From: Pukyongia salina
GTDB taxonomy: Bacteria > Bacteroidota > Bacteroidia > Flavobacteriales > Flavobacteriaceae
DNA length: 64,000 bases
NCBI RefSeq assembly: GCF_002966125.1
Contig: NZ_CP027062.1
Coordinates: forward strand, 2,714,501-2,778,500
Reading direction: 5' to 3'
The notes under the pieces are model-generated. The model saw only the letters and a program-made list of their open reading frames with translations, did not search any database and was not told the origin of the DNA. The position numbers and the translations under genes are program-made. Shown here in pieces: positions 8,464-19,303 of this stretch (within the stretch, counting starts at the first letter, position 1; each line of letters begins with the position of its first letter).

Positions 8464-11019
8464 CTAAGACTCTGTTGTCTTCTTTTGTTTCTTGATCTTG
8501 ATCCTGAGTTCGTTTTTCTTTTCATCCAGATCCATGGCAATTGAATCGCCTTCACGCAGATTCGAATTTATGATCTCTTCGGCCAGGGCGTCTTCTATGT
8601 ATTTCTGAATAGCTCTTTTAAGTGGCCTTGCACCATAATCCTTGTCGAAGCCTTTATCGGCAATATAATCCTTAGCTTTATCTGTAAGGGTAAGGGTATA
8701 GCCGATGTCGGAAATTCGTTCATACAGCTTTTCCAATTCAATATCGATAATTGCGTGTATATGTTCTCTTTCCAGTGGATTGAACACCATCACATCATCC
8801 ACTCGATTGAGGAATTCGGGCGCGAATGTCTTTTTAAGCGCATTCTCAATAACACTTTTCGCGTGCGAATCTGCCTGACTTTCCTTAGCTGCAGTTCCAA
8901 AACCTACACCTTGTCCGAAGTCCTTCAGTTTTCTCGCTCCAATATTGGAGGTCATGATTATTATGGTATTTCTGAAATCGATCTTCCTGCCAAGGCTATC
9001 TGTTAAATATCCGTCGTCCAGCACTTGGAGTAACATATTGAAAACGTCCGGGTGTGCTTTCTCAATTTCATCCAGCAAAACAACCGCATAAGGTTTTCTG
9101 CGTATCTTCTCGGTAAGTTGTCCACCTTCTTCGTAGCCCACATATCCCGGAGGCGCTCCGATCAATCTGGACACTGCGAATTTTTCCATATACTCGCTCA
9201 TATCTACACGAACAAGAGCATTCTCGCTATCGAAAAGTTCTCTTGCCAGTACTTTTGCAAGTTGGGTTTTTCCAACACCTGTTTGCCCCAGAAATATGAA
9301 GGAACCAATAGGCTTATTAGGGTCTTTGAGTCCAGCACGGTTTCGTTGTATCGCTTTCACAACCTTCGAAACAGCTTCATCCTGCCCAATTACTTTACCT
9401 TTGATACGATCGGGTAACTCGGCCAGTTTGTTACTTTCCGTCTGGGCGATACGATTTACCGGAACACCGGTCATCATCGATACTACTTCAGCTACATTTT
9501 CCTCATCTACGGTTTCCTTGTGTAATTTGGATTCACTTTCCCAGGCTTCCTGTTGAGTAGCGAGTTCTTTCTCGAGATTCTTTTCGTCGTCGCGCAATTT
9601 TGCAGCTTCCTCGTATTTCTGTTTTTTCACCACAGAATTCTTAAGTTCACGTACTTCCTCCAGTTTTTGTTCTATCTCCAGGATCTTCTCAGGAACATGG
9701 ATATTGGTAATATGAACACGTGAACCGGCTTCATCAAGTGCGTCTATAGCCTTGTCTGGTAAAAATCTCTCGGTCATATACCTGTTGGTGAGTTTCACAC
9801 AGGCTTCCAGGGCCGCGTCTGTATAACTTACGTTATGATGCGACTCATATTTGTCTTTGATATTCTGAAGTATTTCGATAGTTTCCTCAACCGATGTAGG
9901 CTCTACCAGCACCTTTTGGAATCTTCGTTCCAGGGCACCGTCTTTTTCAATATACTGCCTGTATTCGTCCAGGGTAGTTGCGCCTATACATTGAATCTCT
10001 CCCCGCGCAAGAGCAGGTTTAAACATATTGGAAGCATCCAGAGAGCCTGTAGCACCTCCTGCACCCACTATGGTATGTATCTCATCAATGAATAGAATAA
10101 TATCGTCATTCTTCTCTAATTCGTTCATCACGGCCTTCATTCGTTCCTCAAACTGCCCGCGATATTTAGTCCCTGCAACCAGGCTCGCCAGGTCGAGGGT
10201 AACCACGCGTTTGTCGTATAATATACGAGACACTTTACGTTGAATGATTCGTAGGGCGAGGCCTTCGGCAATAGCCGATTTACCCACTCCGGGTTCTCCA
10301 ATGAGTAGTGGATTGTTCTTCTTTCTACGGCTCAGTATTTGTGAAACACGTTGAATTTCGGCTTCCCGGCCCACAACCGGATCCAGCTTGCCTTCTTCGG
10401 CAAGATTGGTAAGGTCTCTTCCGAAGTTATCTAAAACAGGAGTTTTAGATTTCTTGTTCCCTTTGCCACTGGTTCCGGAAAACAGATTCTCTTTGGAAGT
10501 ATCTTCTTCACCTGCGGCATCATCCTCGTTTGGAAATGACTCGGACGATGGGCTTTCTATATAATCTTCATCGTTTGTGATCATAAGTTTAAATTGATCT
10601 TTTACACCATCATAATCTACTTTCAGTTTATTCAGCAATTTGGTAGTGGGATCGTTCTCATTCCGAAGGATACATAATAACAAATGTGCTGTATTGATCG
10701 ATGAACTCTGAAACAATTTAGCTTCAAGGAAGGTTGTTTTCAAAGCGCGTTCTGCTTGTCTAGTAAGATGCAGGTTCTTTTTATCGTTTGTACTGGATCC
10801 CGCACTTGGGTTTGCAGGGCTTAATATCTCAACTTTACGTCTTAGGTGGTTAAGATCCACATCCAGGGCATTGAGGATTGTTACTGCTTTACCATTCCCA
10901 TCGCGAAGTAATCCAAGCATGAGGTGCTCGGTACCAATAAAATCGTGGCCCAATCTTAGGGCCTCTTCCTTGCTGTACGCAATTACATCTTTTACTCTTG
11001 GGGAAAAATTATCATCCAT
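8464..11019 (-). CDS. clpC: ATP-dependent Clp protease ATP-binding subunit ClpC
   Basis: This 851-residue class I Hsp100 unfoldase feeds substrates to ClpP. Domains in order are a Clp N domain (1-150; two repeats starting FSPRVKDVI and LTRQAERAL), a first AAA+ module with Walker [10 protein letters not shown] and Walker [10 protein letters not shown], a UVR-like middle domain (about 440-500, coiled coil), and a second AAA+ module with Walker [10 protein letters not shown] and Walker [16 protein letters not shown] Clp D2-small domain follows. The middle domain is short, as in ClpC and unlike ClpB. Start ATG 11019 is well supported. It diverges from gyrA across 260 bases, and no adjacent ctsR, mcsA or mcsB is seen. 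The highly charged tail ends in KKQKKTTES. Confidence 0.96.
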   Translation of the reverse strand: MDDNFSPRVKDVIAYSKEEALRLGHDFIGTEHLMLGLLRDGNGKAVTILNALDVDLNHLRRKVEILSPANPSAGSSTNDKKNLHLTRQAERALKTTFLEAKLFQSSSINTAHLLLCILRNENDPTTKLLNKLKVDYDGVKDQFKLMITNDEDYIESPSSESFPNEDDAAGEEDTSKENLFSGTSGKGNKKSKTPVLDNFGRDLTNLAEEGKLDPVVGREAEIQRVSQILSRRKKNNPLLIGEPGVGKSAIAEGLALRIIQRKVSRILYDKRVVTLDLASLVAGTKYRGQFEERMKAVMNELEKNDDIILFIDEIHTIVGAGGATGSLDASNMFKPALARGEIQCIGATTLDEYRQYIEKDGALERRFQKVLVEPTSVEETIEILQNIKDKYESHHNVSYTDAALEACVKLTNRYMTERFLPDKAIDALDEAGSRVHITNIHVPEKILEIEQKLEEVRELKNSVVKKQKYEEAAKLRDDEKNLEKELATQQEAWESESKLHKETVDEENVAEVVSMMTGVPVNRIAQTESNKLAELPDRIKGKVIGQDEAVSKVVKAIQRNRAGLKDPNKPIGSFIFLGQTGVGKTQLAKVLARELFDSENALVRVDMSEYMEKFAVSRLIGAPPGYVGYEEGGQLTEKIRRKPYAVVLLDEIEKAHPDVFNMLLQVLDDGYLTDSLGRKIDFRNTIIIMTSNIGARKLKDFGQGVGFGTAAKESQADSHAKSVIENALKKTFAPEFLNRVDDVMVFNPLEREHIHAIIDIELEKLYERISDIGYTLTLTDKAKDYIADKGFDKDYGARPLKRAIQKYIEDALAEEIINSNLREGDSIAMDLDEKKNELRIKIKKQKKTTES

Positions 11020-11233
11020 AAATTTAAATCCAATTCCTTCTAAAAACTCTAAAATTACCTAAAAAAAGGCAAAAACCATACCCACTTTAGATGAACTCCA
11101 GTAAAAGGACAAAAAAACATCGGAAATTCAAAGTATAAAGTTCGATACTTATTAACGATTTACTACTAAATATTTGTTAATAAAATCATGAATTAATACG
11201 TCGGGAAGCCCTATTAAAACTTACAAAAAGGTG

Positions 11234-11241
11234 TATCTTGC
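11234..11241 (+). promoter_or_regulatory. Possible -7 box of gyrA
   Basis: TATCTTGC resembles TAnnTTTG with one T missing, and lies 38 bases before the gyrA ATG. No TTG box is found at the right distance upstream, so this is only a candidate. Confidence 0.25.
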
Positions 11242-11279
11242 CTTTTAGATTTAACAGTAAAATTTAAACTAATATTTCT

Positions 11280-13823
11280 ATGGCTGAAGGCGAAAAACTG
11301 ATCCCGATAAATATTGAAGATGAAATGAAATCTGCGTACATAGATTACTCTATGTCCGTCATAGTGTCACGAGCACTGCCAGATGTGCGGGATGGAATGA
11401 AACCTGTTCACAGGCGCGTTCTTTACGGAATGCACGAGTTAGGAGTTAGGTCGAATAGTGCCCATAAAAAATCTGCGAGAATAGTAGGGGAGGTTCTTGG
11501 TAAGTACCACCCACATGGAGATACCTCTGTTTACGACGCTATGGTACGTATGGCTCAGGAATGGAGCCTTCGTTATATGCTGGTGGATGGACAAGGTAAT
11601 TTTGGATCCATCGATGGTGATAGTCCGGCTGCGATGCGTTATACGGAAGCTCGTATGCGCAAGATCTCGGAGGATATGCTGTCTGATATTGATAAAGAGA
11701 CGGTAGACCATCAATTAAACTTCGATGATACCTTACAGGAGCCTACCGTGCTTCCTACGAGAGTCCCGGGCCTATTGATCAATGGTGCATCCGGGATAGC
11801 TGTTGGGATGGCAACTAATATGCCGCCTCATAACATCAGTGAAGTTATAGATGGTACCATTGCCTATATAGAAAATCACGAGATCGAGATCGATGAACTA
11901 ATGCAGCACGTAAAGGCGCCGGATTTCCCTACAGGAGGCGTTATTTATGGTTATGAAGGCGTAAAGGAGGCCTTTCATACAGGGAGAGGCCGAATTGTTA
12001 TGCGTGGCAAGGCCAATTTTGAAGAGATCAACGGTCGTGAATGTATAGTTGTTACTGAAATCCCATACCAGGTGAATAAGGCTAATATGATCAAGAAAAC
12101 AGCCGATCTGGTGAACGATAAGAAAATTGATGGTATCTCTAATATCAGGGATGAATCAGACCGAAATGGAATGCGGATCGTTTATATCCTGAAGCGCGAC
12201 GCCATTCCGAACATTGTTCTGAATATGTTATATAAATACACAGAGCTGCAATCCAGCTTTAGTGTGAATAATATTGCCCTTGTAAAAGGACGCCCAAGAT
12301 TACTGAACCTCAAGGAAATGATCCACTATTTTGTGGAGCATCGCCATGAAGTTGTGACCCGCCGTACCGAATATTTACTTCGGAAAGCAGAAGAGCGTGC
12401 GCATATTCTGGAAGGACTTATTATAGCTTCCGATAATATTGACGAAGTGATTGCCCTTATACGTGCTTCCTCCAACGCAGAAGAGGCTCGTGAAAAACTG
12501 ATGGAAACGTTCGAGCTGTCTGAGATCCAGGCAAAGGCGATCGTTGAAATGCGATTGAGACAACTTACCGGTCTTGAACAGGATAAACTGCGAAGTGAAT
12601 ACGAAGAATTGATGGCGACCATCGAAGATTATAAAGATATTCTTGATAAGAAAGAGCGCAGAATGCAGATCATCAAGGAGGAACTCGAAGAGATCAAGTC
12701 CAAATACGGAGATGAGAGACGATCTGTGATCGAATATGCCGGAGGCGATGTGAGTATAACCGATCTTATTGCCGACGAAAAAGTGGTAATCACCATTTCG
12801 CATGCAGGATATATCAAGCGTACTTCTCTTACAGAATACAAAAAACAAAATCGTGGTGGAGTAGGCCAGAAGGCATCGGCAACGCGAAACGAGGATTTCC
12901 TCGAGCATTTGTTCGTGGGAACCAATCATCAATATATGCTGTTCTTCACTCAAAAAGGGAAATGTTTCTGGATGAGAGTGTTCGAAATTCCGGAAGGAAG
13001 TAGAACCTCCAAAGGCCGTGCGATACAGAACCTTATCAATATTGAACAGGACGACAAGGTGAAAGCTTTCATTTGTACTCAGGATCTCAAGGATGAAGAC
13101 TATATCAACAATCATTATGTGATCATGGCAACTAAAAAAGGCCAGGTTAAAAAAACTCCTCTTGAACAGTATTCGCGTCCGCGTACCAATGGTATTAACG
13201 CTATTACCATTAAAGAAGATGACGAACTTCTTGAAGCTAAGCTTACCAATGGTGAAAGCCAGGTGATGCTCGCAGTAAAAAGTGGAAAAGCCATTCGTTT
13301 TGAAGAAGAGAAGACTCGGCCTATGGGACGAAATGCATCCGGTGTTCGGGGAATTACACTGGGACATAAGGATGATGAAGTAATTGGAATGATCGCTATT
13401 GAAGATGCTGAAACCGAAATATTGGTTGTGTCTGAAAATGGATACGGCAAACGATCGAGCATTGAAGATTATCGTATCACAAACCGAGGAGGGAAAGGTG
13501 TTAAGACCATAAATGTTACGGAAAAAACCGGTAACTTAGTAGCCATCAAGAATGTAACCGATTCGGATGACCTGATGATCATCAATAAGTCCGGGATCGC
13601 AATAAGAATGGCTGTTGAAGACCTTAGAGTCATGGGACGAGCTACCCAGGGTGTTCGATTAATTAAGGTGAGAGAGGATGATGCAATAGCCGCTGTGGCC
13701 AAGGTCATGCACGATGAAGATGATGTTGATGAAAACGGCGATGTGATTGAAGGTGATATGCCTGAACCGGAAAATGGCACCACTCTTGATAATAGTGATG
13801 CGGATACTGATAATAACGAATAA
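11280..13823 (+). CDS. gyrA: DNA gyrase subunit A
   Basis: This 847-residue type II topoisomerase subunit cuts and rejoins DNA and introduces negative supercoils together with GyrB. The catalytic Tyr121 lies in [10 protein letters not shown]. The quinolone-resistance region reads [10 protein letters not shown], with Thr82 and Asp86; Thr at this position is the wild-type state described in Flavobacterium psychrophilum. The coiled-coil and tower regions are followed by a six-bladed C-terminal beta-pinwheel (from about 500). The GyrA box there is degenerate (QNRGGVG instead of QRRGGKG), with a second related NRGGKG motif near 735. The tail is very acidic ([19 protein letters not shown]). The TPR gene follows after 17 bases. 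Confidence 0.97.
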   Translation: MAEGEKLIPINIEDEMKSAYIDYSMSVIVSRALPDVRDGMKPVHRRVLYGMHELGVRSNSAHKKSARIVGEVLGKYHPHGDTSVYDAMVRMAQEWSLRYMLVDGQGNFGSIDGDSPAAMRYTEARMRKISEDMLSDIDKETVDHQLNFDDTLQEPTVLPTRVPGLLINGASGIAVGMATNMPPHNISEVIDGTIAYIENHEIEIDELMQHVKAPDFPTGGVIYGYEGVKEAFHTGRGRIVMRGKANFEEINGRECIVVTEIPYQVNKANMIKKTADLVNDKKIDGISNIRDESDRNGMRIVYILKRDAIPNIVLNMLYKYTELQSSFSVNNIALVKGRPRLLNLKEMIHYFVEHRHEVVTRRTEYLLRKAEERAHILEGLIIASDNIDEVIALIRASSNAEEAREKLMETFELSEIQAKAIVEMRLRQLTGLEQDKLRSEYEELMATIEDYKDILDKKERRMQIIKEELEEIKSKYGDERRSVIEYAGGDVSITDLIADEKVVITISHAGYIKRTSLTEYKKQNRGGVGQKASATRNEDFLEHLFVGTNHQYMLFFTQKGKCFWMRVFEIPEGSRTSKGRAIQNLINIEQDDKVKAFICTQDLKDEDYINNHYVIMATKKGQVKKTPLEQYSRPRTNGINAITIKEDDELLEAKLTNGESQVMLAVKSGKAIRFEEEKTRPMGRNASGVRGITLGHKDDEVIGMIAIEDAETEILVVSENGYGKRSSIEDYRITNRGGKGVKTINVTEKTGNLVAIKNVTDSDDLMIINKSGIAIRMAVEDLRVMGRATQGVRLIKVREDDAIAAVAKVMHDEDDVDENGDVIEGDMPEPENGTTLDNSDADTDNNE

Positions 13824-13840
13824 AAATTAAAACCATTACA

Positions 13841-15109
13841 ATGAGAAAACAATTTTTGCTGGCGGGGCTGTTATGTATGACAGTCGTTGCTTTCGGACAG
13901 AAAAAAGAAATTAAAAAAGCCGAGAAAGCATTGGGAGCCGGAAATGTGGCAGAAGCCATTGACTATATTAATCAGGCCGAATCGCTATTAGGAGCAGCCG
14001 ATAACGAAATGAAGGCCCAATTTTATGTATTAAAAGGAAAAGCGTATTTGGCGGAAGCCGGAACGACCGATTTCAATAAATTAAAAACAGCAGCGGATGC
14101 CTTTAAAATGGCTACCGAACTCTCTCCTTCAGGAAAAGTAGCAGAGGAAGCGGCGATTGGAAAGCAAAACCTGAGAGTAGCCCTGGTGAATAGTGCTGTG
14201 GCAGATCAGAATGCGCAAAATTATGCACGGGCGGCCGAGAAATTATACACCAGCTATACCATTCAGAAAGATACTTCCGATCTGTACTATGCAGCAGGTA
14301 ATGCTGTTAATGCGAAGAATTTGGATAAGGCACTGGAGTATTATACCACCTTACTTGATATGGGCTATACAGGTATAAGAGAGGAATTTGTCGCAACCGA
14401 TATTGAAACCGGGGAAGATGTGGTTTTTGCTTCGGAAAGTGACCGTAACACCAACATGCTTTCTGGAAAATATACCAATCCAACCGAAAGGATGTCAGAG
14501 TCTGTTCGTGGAGATGTACTTCAGAAAGTAACTCTTATATATATTAGCCGAAACGACAACGAAAAGGCTTTAGCTCTTATGAAAGATGCTCGTGAGGCCA
14601 ATCCGGATGATCCAAGTTTATTACGAGCCGAGGCTGATATGGCCTACAAAATGGGCGACCTGGAAAAATACAGCCGGTTAATGGAAGAGATCATTGCCGA
14701 TGATCCTAATAACCCGGAACTGTATTACAACCTTGGAGTAGGAAGTGCAAATAAAGGAGAAGCCGAAAAGGCCATACAGTATTATAAAAAGGCTCTTGAA
14801 ATTGATCCTACTTTCACCAATGCCAAGATCAATATTGCAGCTACAATTCTTGCAAAGGAGGGACCCATCATTGAAGAGATGAACAATCTGGGTACATCGC
14901 AAAAAGATTACGACCGTTACGACGAATTAAAAGAAGTAAAGAATGGCCTTTATCGTGATGCCATGCCATACCTGGAAGCGGCAGCTAGCGATCGTCCGGA
15001 CAACATCGAATTATTGAGAACTCTAATGAATATCTACGGACAAGTAGGCGAGGATGATAAATTCAAGGTTGCGAAAGCCAAACTGGCAGAATTGGAAAGC
15101 AAACAATAA
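13841..15109 (+). CDS. Secreted tetratricopeptide-repeat protein
   Basis: This 422-residue protein starts with a signal peptide (MRKQFLLAGLLCMTVVAFGQ). Helical repeats follow in which the TPR pattern is visible, for example PELYYNLGVGSANKGEAEKA followed by IQYYKKALEIDPTF. A charged cluster at 20-30 (KKEIKKAEKAL) follows the cleavage site. TPR domains mediate protein contacts, and the partner is unknown. It is the second gene of a probable gyrA transcript, which is unusual company for an exported protein, and ends at a strong terminator. Homologues are common in flavobacteria (from memory, unverified). Confidence 0.8.
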   Translation: MRKQFLLAGLLCMTVVAFGQKKEIKKAEKALGAGNVAEAIDYINQAESLLGAADNEMKAQFYVLKGKAYLAEAGTTDFNKLKTAADAFKMATELSPSGKVAEEAAIGKQNLRVALVNSAVADQNAQNYARAAEKLYTSYTIQKDTSDLYYAAGNAVNAKNLDKALEYYTTLLDMGYTGIREEFVATDIETGEDVVFASESDRNTNMLSGKYTNPTERMSESVRGDVLQKVTLIYISRNDNEKALALMKDAREANPDDPSLLRAEADMAYKMGDLEKYSRLMEEIIADDPNNPELYYNLGVGSANKGEAEKAIQYYKKALEIDPTFTNAKINIAATILAKEGPIIEEMNNLGTSQKDYDRYDELKEVKNGLYRDAMPYLEAAASDRPDNIELLRTLMNIYGQVGEDDKFKVAKAKLAELESKQ

Positions 15110-15132
15110 TTAATTCTAAATAAGATATAAAG

Positions 15133-15166
15133 ATCCTCCTGCGCATAAGCAATGGAGGATTTTTTT
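15133..15166 (+). terminator. Rho-independent terminator after the TPR gene
   Basis: ATCCTCC pairs with GGAGGAT around a 14-base loop and is followed by six T residues. It overlaps the stop codon of the convergent NlpC/P60 gene. Confidence 0.8.
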
Positions 15167-15914
15167 ATACGATACGTTTTATAACACGCAGTTTATGGGT
15201 GTGTGTTCTTTGTTCACGATTGAAGATGCCGGTATGGTCCAGGCGATCAATCCGAACTTTTCCATGAGCATGTATGATATGATGATCGGCCATGATGATC
15301 CCCACATGAATGATATCGCCATCGGTATTGTCGAAAAATACCAGATCTCCCGGCTCGCTTTCTTCAATAAAACTCAACGCCTCACCCTGAGAAGCCTGAT
15401 CACTGGCGTCCCTGAGTAAACTATAACCACATAGTTTATAAACGAGTTGGGTGAATCCGCTGCAATCGATCCCAAAAGGAGATTTACCGCCCCATAGATA
15501 GGGGGTGTTAAGAAATAATAAGGCCGTTTCGACAATTGCGGATTTAGGTAATGGGCTCTCTACCCGGTTACCTTCAAAGGTATGCCCAAGATATTTAGTC
15601 GCGGCTACATTACTACCGATAGTGATAAGATTTAGTTCCTCCCTTTCGTTAGTTAAGAAATTAACCAGATCCGCCAATAACTGTTTGGGCAGATCATTCA
15701 ATTTATTAAAATCCTCCTTGGAAATAGCGGTAAATTGCTTGTTATCTATCCACCCCTCGTACTTATCTAAGTGAAGTTTAACACGGCTCCATTTTTTTCT
15801 ATGATCCAGGATCTTAAAAGTTTCACCGTAAAGAAGTTGGCTAACCATTTCGCTTCGGTCTGATGCCTCGGCGCGTAAAGGGACGATACTTAAATTGCAA
15901 ATGCCGTGTTTCAT
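15165..15914 (-). CDS. NlpC/P60-family cell-wall hydrolase with SH3-like domain
   Basis: This protein of about 249 residues has an N-terminal bacterial SH3-like region (about 1-70; LLYGETFKILDHRKKWSRVKL) and a C-terminal NlpC/P60 cysteine peptidase domain. The catalytic Cys is in PFGIDCSGFTQLVYK, the His in IIHVGIIMADHH, and a third polar residue in IIHAHGKV. Family members cut gamma-D-Glu-diaminopimelate bonds in peptidoglycan peptides. No signal peptide is visible, which fits the YkfC-like cytosolic recycling type found in Bacteroidota (inference). Start ATG 15914 is preferred to a TTG one codon upstream. It follows the thiolase gene by 15 bases. Confidence 0.88.
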   Translation of the reverse strand: MKHGICNLSIVPLRAEASDRSEMVSQLLYGETFKILDHRKKWSRVKLHLDKYEGWIDNKQFTAISKEDFNKLNDLPKQLLADLVNFLTNEREELNLITIGSNVAATKYLGHTFEGNRVESPLPKSAIVETALLFLNTPYLWGGKSPFGIDCSGFTQLVYKLCGYSLLRDASDQASQGEALSFIEESEPGDLVFFDNTDGDIIHVGIIMADHHIIHAHGKVRIDRLDHTGIFNREQRTHTHKLRVIKRIV

Positions 15915-15929
15915 CAATGCGGGCAGTAG

Positions 15930-17108
15930 TTAAACTCGTTCAATTACTACTGCTGACGCACCACCACCACCATTACATATAGCAGCAGCTCCGTAGCGTG
16001 CATTGTTCTGGTCCAGAATGTTCATTAGTGTAATAAGGATTCGTACACCGCTACAACCAAGAGGATGCCCTAACGAAACAGCACCTCCATTTACATTTAC
16101 ATTCTCATCATTTAATCCAAGAATTTTCATATTGGCAAGACCCACAACGGCAAAAGCTTCATTAAATTCGAAATAATCTATTTCACTGATATCCAGACCT
16201 GCCTTAGCCAATGCTTTGGGTAGTGCTTTGGCTGGTGCTGTAGTGAACCATTTAGGTTCCTGGGCAGCGTCTGCGTAACTTTTTATAATTGCCAAAGGTG
16301 TTAACCCCATCGCCGAAGCTTTTTCTTCACTCATTAGGATTACAGCTCCCGCACCATCATTAATGGTAGAGGCATTGGCAGCTGTAACAGTTCCATCTTT
16401 AGAAAATGCAGGGCGTAGAGTGGGAATTTTATCCATACGCACATTCTTAAATTCTTCGTCTTCAGAAATAATTATCGGCTCCCCACGTCTTTGTGGAACT
16501 TCTACAGAAACAACCTCGTTTGCAAACTTTCCTTCGGCCCACGCTTTGGCAGATCGTTCATAAGATTGAATGGCAAAAGCGTCTTGCTCTTCCCTTGAGA
16601 ATTGATGTTCGGTAGCACACAGATCGGCGCAAACTCCCATGGCTTGTTCATCGTAAGCATCAACCAACCCATCCTTTTGCATTCCGTCTATCATGGTCTT
16701 CGGACCAAATTTATGTCCATTTCTTAAATGCAGGTAATGTGGGATATTACTCATACTCTCCATTCCTCCCGCCACGATAATATCTGCATCGCCTAAAGTA
16801 ATAGCTTGTGCAGCAAGCATTACCGCCTTCATGCCAGATGCACATACCTTATTCACTGTAGTACATGGTACCGAATCCGGAATTCCAGCGCCTAAAGCAG
16901 CTTGTCTTGCTGGAGCCTGCCCAACACCTGCCTGAACAACATTTCCCATATATACTTCGTCTACAAGGGCCGGATCCAGGTTGATCTTAGACATAGCACC
17001 TTTTATGGCAGTCGATCCTAGTGCGGATGCAGAAAGCGAAGATAAGCTTCCCATAAAACTACCAATTGGTGTTCTTGCTGCCGATACAATTACTACTTTT
17101 TTACTCAT
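15930..17108 (-). CDS. Acetyl-CoA C-acyltransferase (thiolase)
   Basis: This 392-residue thiolase has the nucleophilic Cys in NKVCASGMKAVMLAAQ (about residue 88), the NEAFAVVG motif with its Asn, the GGAVSLGHPLGCSG motif with its His, and the C-terminal CNGGGGASAVV motif with the second Cys. It condenses two acetyl-CoA or cleaves 3-ketoacyl-CoA; the sequence resembles biosynthetic acetyl-CoA acetyltransferases. The open frame extends 47 codons further upstream from a non-homologous region, but ATG 17108 gives the standard start MSKKVVIVSAARTPIG. It is probably co-transcribed with the NlpC/P60 gene. Confidence 0.93.
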   Translation of the reverse strand: MSKKVVIVSAARTPIGSFMGSLSSLSASALGSTAIKGAMSKINLDPALVDEVYMGNVVQAGVGQAPARQAALGAGIPDSVPCTTVNKVCASGMKAVMLAAQAITLGDADIIVAGGMESMSNIPHYLHLRNGHKFGPKTMIDGMQKDGLVDAYDEQAMGVCADLCATEHQFSREEQDAFAIQSYERSAKAWAEGKFANEVVSVEVPQRRGEPIIISEDEEFKNVRMDKIPTLRPAFSKDGTVTAANASTINDGAGAVILMSEEKASAMGLTPLAIIKSYADAAQEPKWFTTAPAKALPKALAKAGLDISEIDYFEFNEAFAVVGLANMKILGLNDENVNVNGGAVSLGHPLGCSGVRILITLMNILDQNNARYGAAAICNGGGGASAVVIERV

Positions 17109-17228
17109 TAGCTTGCGAATTTTCAAGATTGATAAGAGGAACGCAAATTTACATATTATAATATGAAATATCAATCTCCAAGACCAATGCTTGTAAGAAT
17201 AATGGTTCATTATTATTACTTTTTCCTG

Positions 17229-17236
17229 TACATTTG
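17229..17236 (+). promoter_or_regulatory. Exact -7 box immediately upstream of the 7TM-HD gene
   Basis: TACATTTG matches TAnnTTTG exactly and ends only five bases before the ATG at 17242. If used, the transcript would start within about two bases of the ATG, giving a leaderless mRNA. No TTG is present at the expected -33 position. Confidence 0.4.
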
Positions 17237-17241
17237 AGGTT

Positions 17242-19290
17242 ATGAACAAACGTTTATCGCAGTTCTCCAGAAATCAAGCCCTTGTCTACAAGATCTTCTT
17301 GTTTATAGCTTCTACTTTACTGGTGATATACTTACTTCCGAAAGGCGGGCAGTTCAAATATGATTTTCAGAAAGGGAAACCCTGGCAGTACGAAAATTTA
17401 TATGCTCCATTTAGCTTCACCATAAAGAAAAGTGAGGAAGCCCTCGCAAATGAACAGGCCGAGATACGAAAGAACGCGATCCCTTATTTTGATTTTAACG
17501 CGGGTAGTGTGGAGCAATCCAAAGACAAATTTCAGCAATTACTCGACGAGTCCTATGTAGATTCGCTCTATAGCACAAGAAAGCAAACGCTGCTTAATTT
17601 GGGTAACAACATCATTGATAAGATGCATTTACACGGGGTAACCGCCGAGATTCATGCTTATTCGCAGGAGCAACTTGTTTATTTGAAAAAAGGCAACGAG
17701 GTAGAGGAGATCCCATATCGCCAGATCGTAAAACAGGATGACCTGGATGAAAAAGTGCTGGAATTGATTAAAGCAGGCACCAATTCGGAGAATGTATGGA
17801 ATTATATGGAGATCCTTCTAAAACGATCCATGGTACCAAGTGTGACCTTCAACCAGCAACTTACCGAATCTGCAATTGAAGCGGAAATTGAAAGTCTTAA
17901 CCCTAACCGAGGAATCATAGAAAAAGGAGGCCGGATCATTGCCAAAGGGGAAGTTGTTGAGGGAGATACCTTTCAGATTCTCAATTCTTTAAAAGATGAG
18001 TATAAATCGCAGGTATGGAGTAAATCTAATCTCATATGGCTGCTGGTAGGCTACGCAATGCTGGTATCCCTCGTCTTTTTAATGTTGTTTTTATTTCTGA
18101 AAAAATACAGAGAAGATATCTATTCCAATAATACCAAGGTCACGTTTATATTTTTCAATATCGTGTTAATGGTATTTCTCACCACTTTTATCGTTAAACT
18201 CGATGCTGCTTATGTTTATGTGGTTCCTTTATGCGTTCTGCCACTTATTCTGAAAGCCTTTTTCGATCCACGGCTGGGCCTCTTTGTGCATGTTCTTACT
18301 TTGTTATTACTAGGATTTATAGTACCCAATAGCTTTGAGTACCTGTTTTTGCAAATTATTGCGGGAATTGTAACCATACTTACCGTATCCGAACTATACC
18401 GAAGAGCCAATCTTTTTATCTCTGTGGCACAAATAACCTTCATTTACATAATAGGGTACTTCGCTTTTTTTATCATTCAGGAAGGAAATATACAGACCTT
18501 ACAATGGGAGACATTTGGTTATTTCATCTTGTGTGGTTTGGCTACGCTGTTTGCGCACCCATTAATATACTTCTATGAAAAGTTATTCGGACTGGTATCT
18601 GATGTATCTTTACTTGAATTAAGCGACACTAATAGTAAGTTACTCAAGGAGTTATCAAATAAGGCACCAGGTACTTTTCACCACTCATTGAATGTTGCAA
18701 ATCTTTCCGAAGCCGCTGCAAATGAGATAGGTGCCAATGCCATGCTGGTAAGGGTAGGAGCCTTGTATCACGATATTGGAAAGATGCAGAATCCAACATA
18801 CTTTACAGAAAATCAGCTCAACGCTGTAAATACTCATAATGAGTTAGCCCCAAAAGAAAGTGCAAAGATCATTATAGAGCATGTGATCAAGGGAATTGAA
18901 ATTGCCAGGAAGAATAATTTGCCGGATCGTATTATCGATTTTATTCGTACCCATCATGGAACTAATCTCGTGTATTACTTTTATAAGAAAGAGAAAGAAT
19001 TGAATGGTGACGCCAAAATTGAGGATTTCATGTATCCCGGACCTATACCATTTTCCAGAGAAACCGCTATACTTATGATGGCAGACAGTGTAGAGGCGGC
19101 GAGCAAAAGCCTTAAAAACCCTACATCTTCCAAGATCGATGCCTTTGTGGAAAAGATAGTCAATGCTCAAATGGATAATGGGCAGTTCCTGAATGCGCAC
19201 ATTACTTTCAAGGAAATTCAGACAATAAAAAAGGTTCTGAAAAAGAAGCTAAATAATATCTATCATCTTCGGGTGGAGTACCCGGAATAA
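17242..19290 (+). CDS. pgpH: 7TM-HD membrane phosphodiesterase (PgpH-like)
   Basis: This 682-residue protein has one N-terminal membrane segment (about 17-34) and an extracytoplasmic 7TMR-HDED domain (to about 265). Seven further membrane helices follow (about 270-455), then a cytoplasmic HD phosphohydrolase domain. In the HD domain GTFHHSLNVANL and LYHDIGKMQNPTYF carry the metal ligands, with His510-Asp511 as the HD pair; RTHHGT and MMADSVEAASKSL are also present. PgpH of Listeria hydrolyses cyclic di-AMP, and the same domain order makes that the likely reaction. The start is supported by the typical opening before the first helix. The nagB gene follows after 13 bases. Confidence 0.88.
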   Translation: MNKRLSQFSRNQALVYKIFLFIASTLLVIYLLPKGGQFKYDFQKGKPWQYENLYAPFSFTIKKSEEALANEQAEIRKNAIPYFDFNAGSVEQSKDKFQQLLDESYVDSLYSTRKQTLLNLGNNIIDKMHLHGVTAEIHAYSQEQLVYLKKGNEVEEIPYRQIVKQDDLDEKVLELIKAGTNSENVWNYMEILLKRSMVPSVTFNQQLTESAIEAEIESLNPNRGIIEKGGRIIAKGEVVEGDTFQILNSLKDEYKSQVWSKSNLIWLLVGYAMLVSLVFLMLFLFLKKYREDIYSNNTKVTFIFFNIVLMVFLTTFIVKLDAAYVYVVPLCVLPLILKAFFDPRLGLFVHVLTLLLLGFIVPNSFEYLFLQIIAGIVTILTVSELYRRANLFISVAQITFIYIIGYFAFFIIQEGNIQTLQWETFGYFILCGLATLFAHPLIYFYEKLFGLVSDVSLLELSDTNSKLLKELSNKAPGTFHHSLNVANLSEAAANEIGANAMLVRVGALYHDIGKMQNPTYFTENQLNAVNTHNELAPKESAKIIIEHVIKGIEIARKNNLPDRIIDFIRTHHGTNLVYYFYKKEKELNGDAKIEDFMYPGPIPFSRETAILMMADSVEAASKSLKNPTSSKIDAFVEKIVNAQMDNGQFLNAHITFKEIQTIKKVLKKKLNNIYHLRVEYPE

Positions 19291-19303
19291 TTAAATTCAC
19301 ATT

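Noticed and set aside
12375-13367. 330-codon ORF antisense to gyrA
   Set aside because: The gyrA frame is strongly conserved by motif. The antisense product has no recognisable domain and reflects codon bias of the sense gene.
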